NCBI GenBank assembly: GCA_946481265.1
Contig: CAMLNE010000072.1
Span: 1 to 13,960, forward strand
Direction of reading: 5' to 3'
Length of the DNA stretch: 13,960 bases
From: an uncultured Panacagrimonas sp.
Lineage (GTDB): Bacteria; Pseudomonadota; Gammaproteobacteria; Nevskiales; Nevskiaceae
In this document: one piece after another, positions 13,687 to 13,960 of the stretch
How positions within the stretch are numbered: the stretch's first letter is position 1
Layout: every line of letters starts with the position of its first letter
Translations under genes and position numbers: made by a program
Notes under the pieces: generated by a model
The model's input: the letters and a program-made list of their open reading frames with translations, nothing else
Databases searched by the model: none
Told to the model about the DNA's origin: nothing

Positions 13687-13960
13687 ATGCCGCTGGCCGC
13701 TCCCTCTGCCGATGTCATCGTCATCGGCGCAGGCGTCATCGGCCTGTCCCTCGCGCTCGAACTATGCCGGGCCGGTCTGCGCGTGCAGGTGATTGCGCGC
13801 GCTCCCGTCGGCCAAGGCTCGGCGTCCTGGGCCGGCGGCGGCATCCTCTCCCCGATCGAGGCCGGGAGTATCGACGATGCCGCGTTGTCTTTGCTTCGCG
13901 ACAGCCTGGGTCACTACGCCGCCTGGTGCGCCGGCCTTCATGAGGCCAGCGGCATCGATC
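13687..13960 (+). CDS. thiO: ThiO-like FAD-dependent glycine/amino-acid oxidase (partial, N-terminus only)
   Basis: The first 91 codons of a DAO-family flavoenzyme cut by the right edge. Residues 9-25 carry the FAD-binding beta-alpha-beta with GAGVIG (DVIVIGAGVIGLSLALEL), and SASWAGGGILSP (about 45-56) is the signature of ThiO-type glycine oxidases, which make the imine used to build the thiazole of thiamine. Other D-amino-acid oxidases of the family remain possible without the rest of the protein. A gene of this kind beside fimT is also known in Pseudomonas aeruginosa. The start at ATG 13687 fits the usual short leader before the FAD motif; no Shine-Dalgarno sequence is visible. Confidence 0.78.
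   Translation, partial: MPLAAPSADVIVIGAGVIGLSLALELCRAGLRVQVIARAPVGQGSASWAGGGILSPIEAGSIDDAALSLLRDSLGHYAAWCAGLHEASGID

Noticed and set aside
1..13960. tRNA, rRNA, CRISPR, insertion sequence or phage features
   Set aside because: No cloverleaf-like segments, spaced identical repeats, transposase or integrase motifs, or terminal inverted repeats were seen on either strand.

Overview
The window comes from a high-GC Gram-negative bacterium, most likely a gammaproteobacterium of the Lysobacterales (Xanthomonadales). The reasons are LpxB (lipid A, so an outer membrane), type IV minor pilins in the order fimT-pilV-pilW-pilX-pilY1-pilE beside a thiO-like gene (a neighbourhood also known from Pseudomonas aeruginosa), a PhoP-type regulator with a small PepSY protein, and a 17-kDa-antigen-like glycine-zipper protein. 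No mobile element, CRISPR array, tRNA or rRNA is visible. The coding regions look like ordinary chromosomal core and near-core genes.

Layout. (1) 1-1637, minus strand: a glycine-zipper envelope protein, then a PepSY-domain periplasmic protein, then a PhoP-like response regulator that runs off the left edge. This looks like an envelope-stress or two-component locus; a sensor kinase probably lies outside the window. (2) 1933-4406, minus strand: a lipoprotein-type periplasmic adaptor (HlyD/RND membrane-fusion family) overlapping a DUF1329 protein by 4 bp. The inner-membrane pump that normally follows such an adaptor is absent. (3) 4537-6295, plus strand: lpxB, outside its usual lpxD-fabZ-lpxA-lpxB cluster, then a small SnoaL-like (NTF2-fold) protein. 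(4) 6359-13548, minus strand: a tightly packed type IV pilus minor-pilin operon, fimT-pilV-pilW-pilX-pilY1-pilE. Four of the five junctions are 4-bp overlaps or a 4-nt gap, and the fifth is an 11-bp overlap. (5) 13687-end, plus strand: the start of a ThiO-like FAD oxidase, divergent from fimT.

How the parts work together. The pilus operon encodes the initiating or tip complex of type IV pili: minor pilins FimT, PilV, PilW, PilX and PilE plus the adhesin/mechanosensor PilY1. The adaptor and DUF1329 proteins are probably made together and both act in the periplasm, plausibly moving or handling a hydrophobic compound, but neither substrate nor pump can be read from the sequence. LpxB makes the lipid A disaccharide.

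Most worth a second look: the pump-less adaptor/DUF1329 pair with a perfect 16-bp dyad just downstream of its candidate -10; a PilY1 whose von Willebrand A-like N-terminus appears to lack the metal-binding motif and carries long Leu/Gly-rich inserts; and two genes (fimT and the PepSY gene) whose -10 boxes end exactly 6 nt before the start codon with no Shine-Dalgarno sequence, as expected for leaderless mRNAs. I see no strong evidence for a wholly new multi-gene system. The adaptor/DUF1329 pair is the best candidate for an undescribed one.
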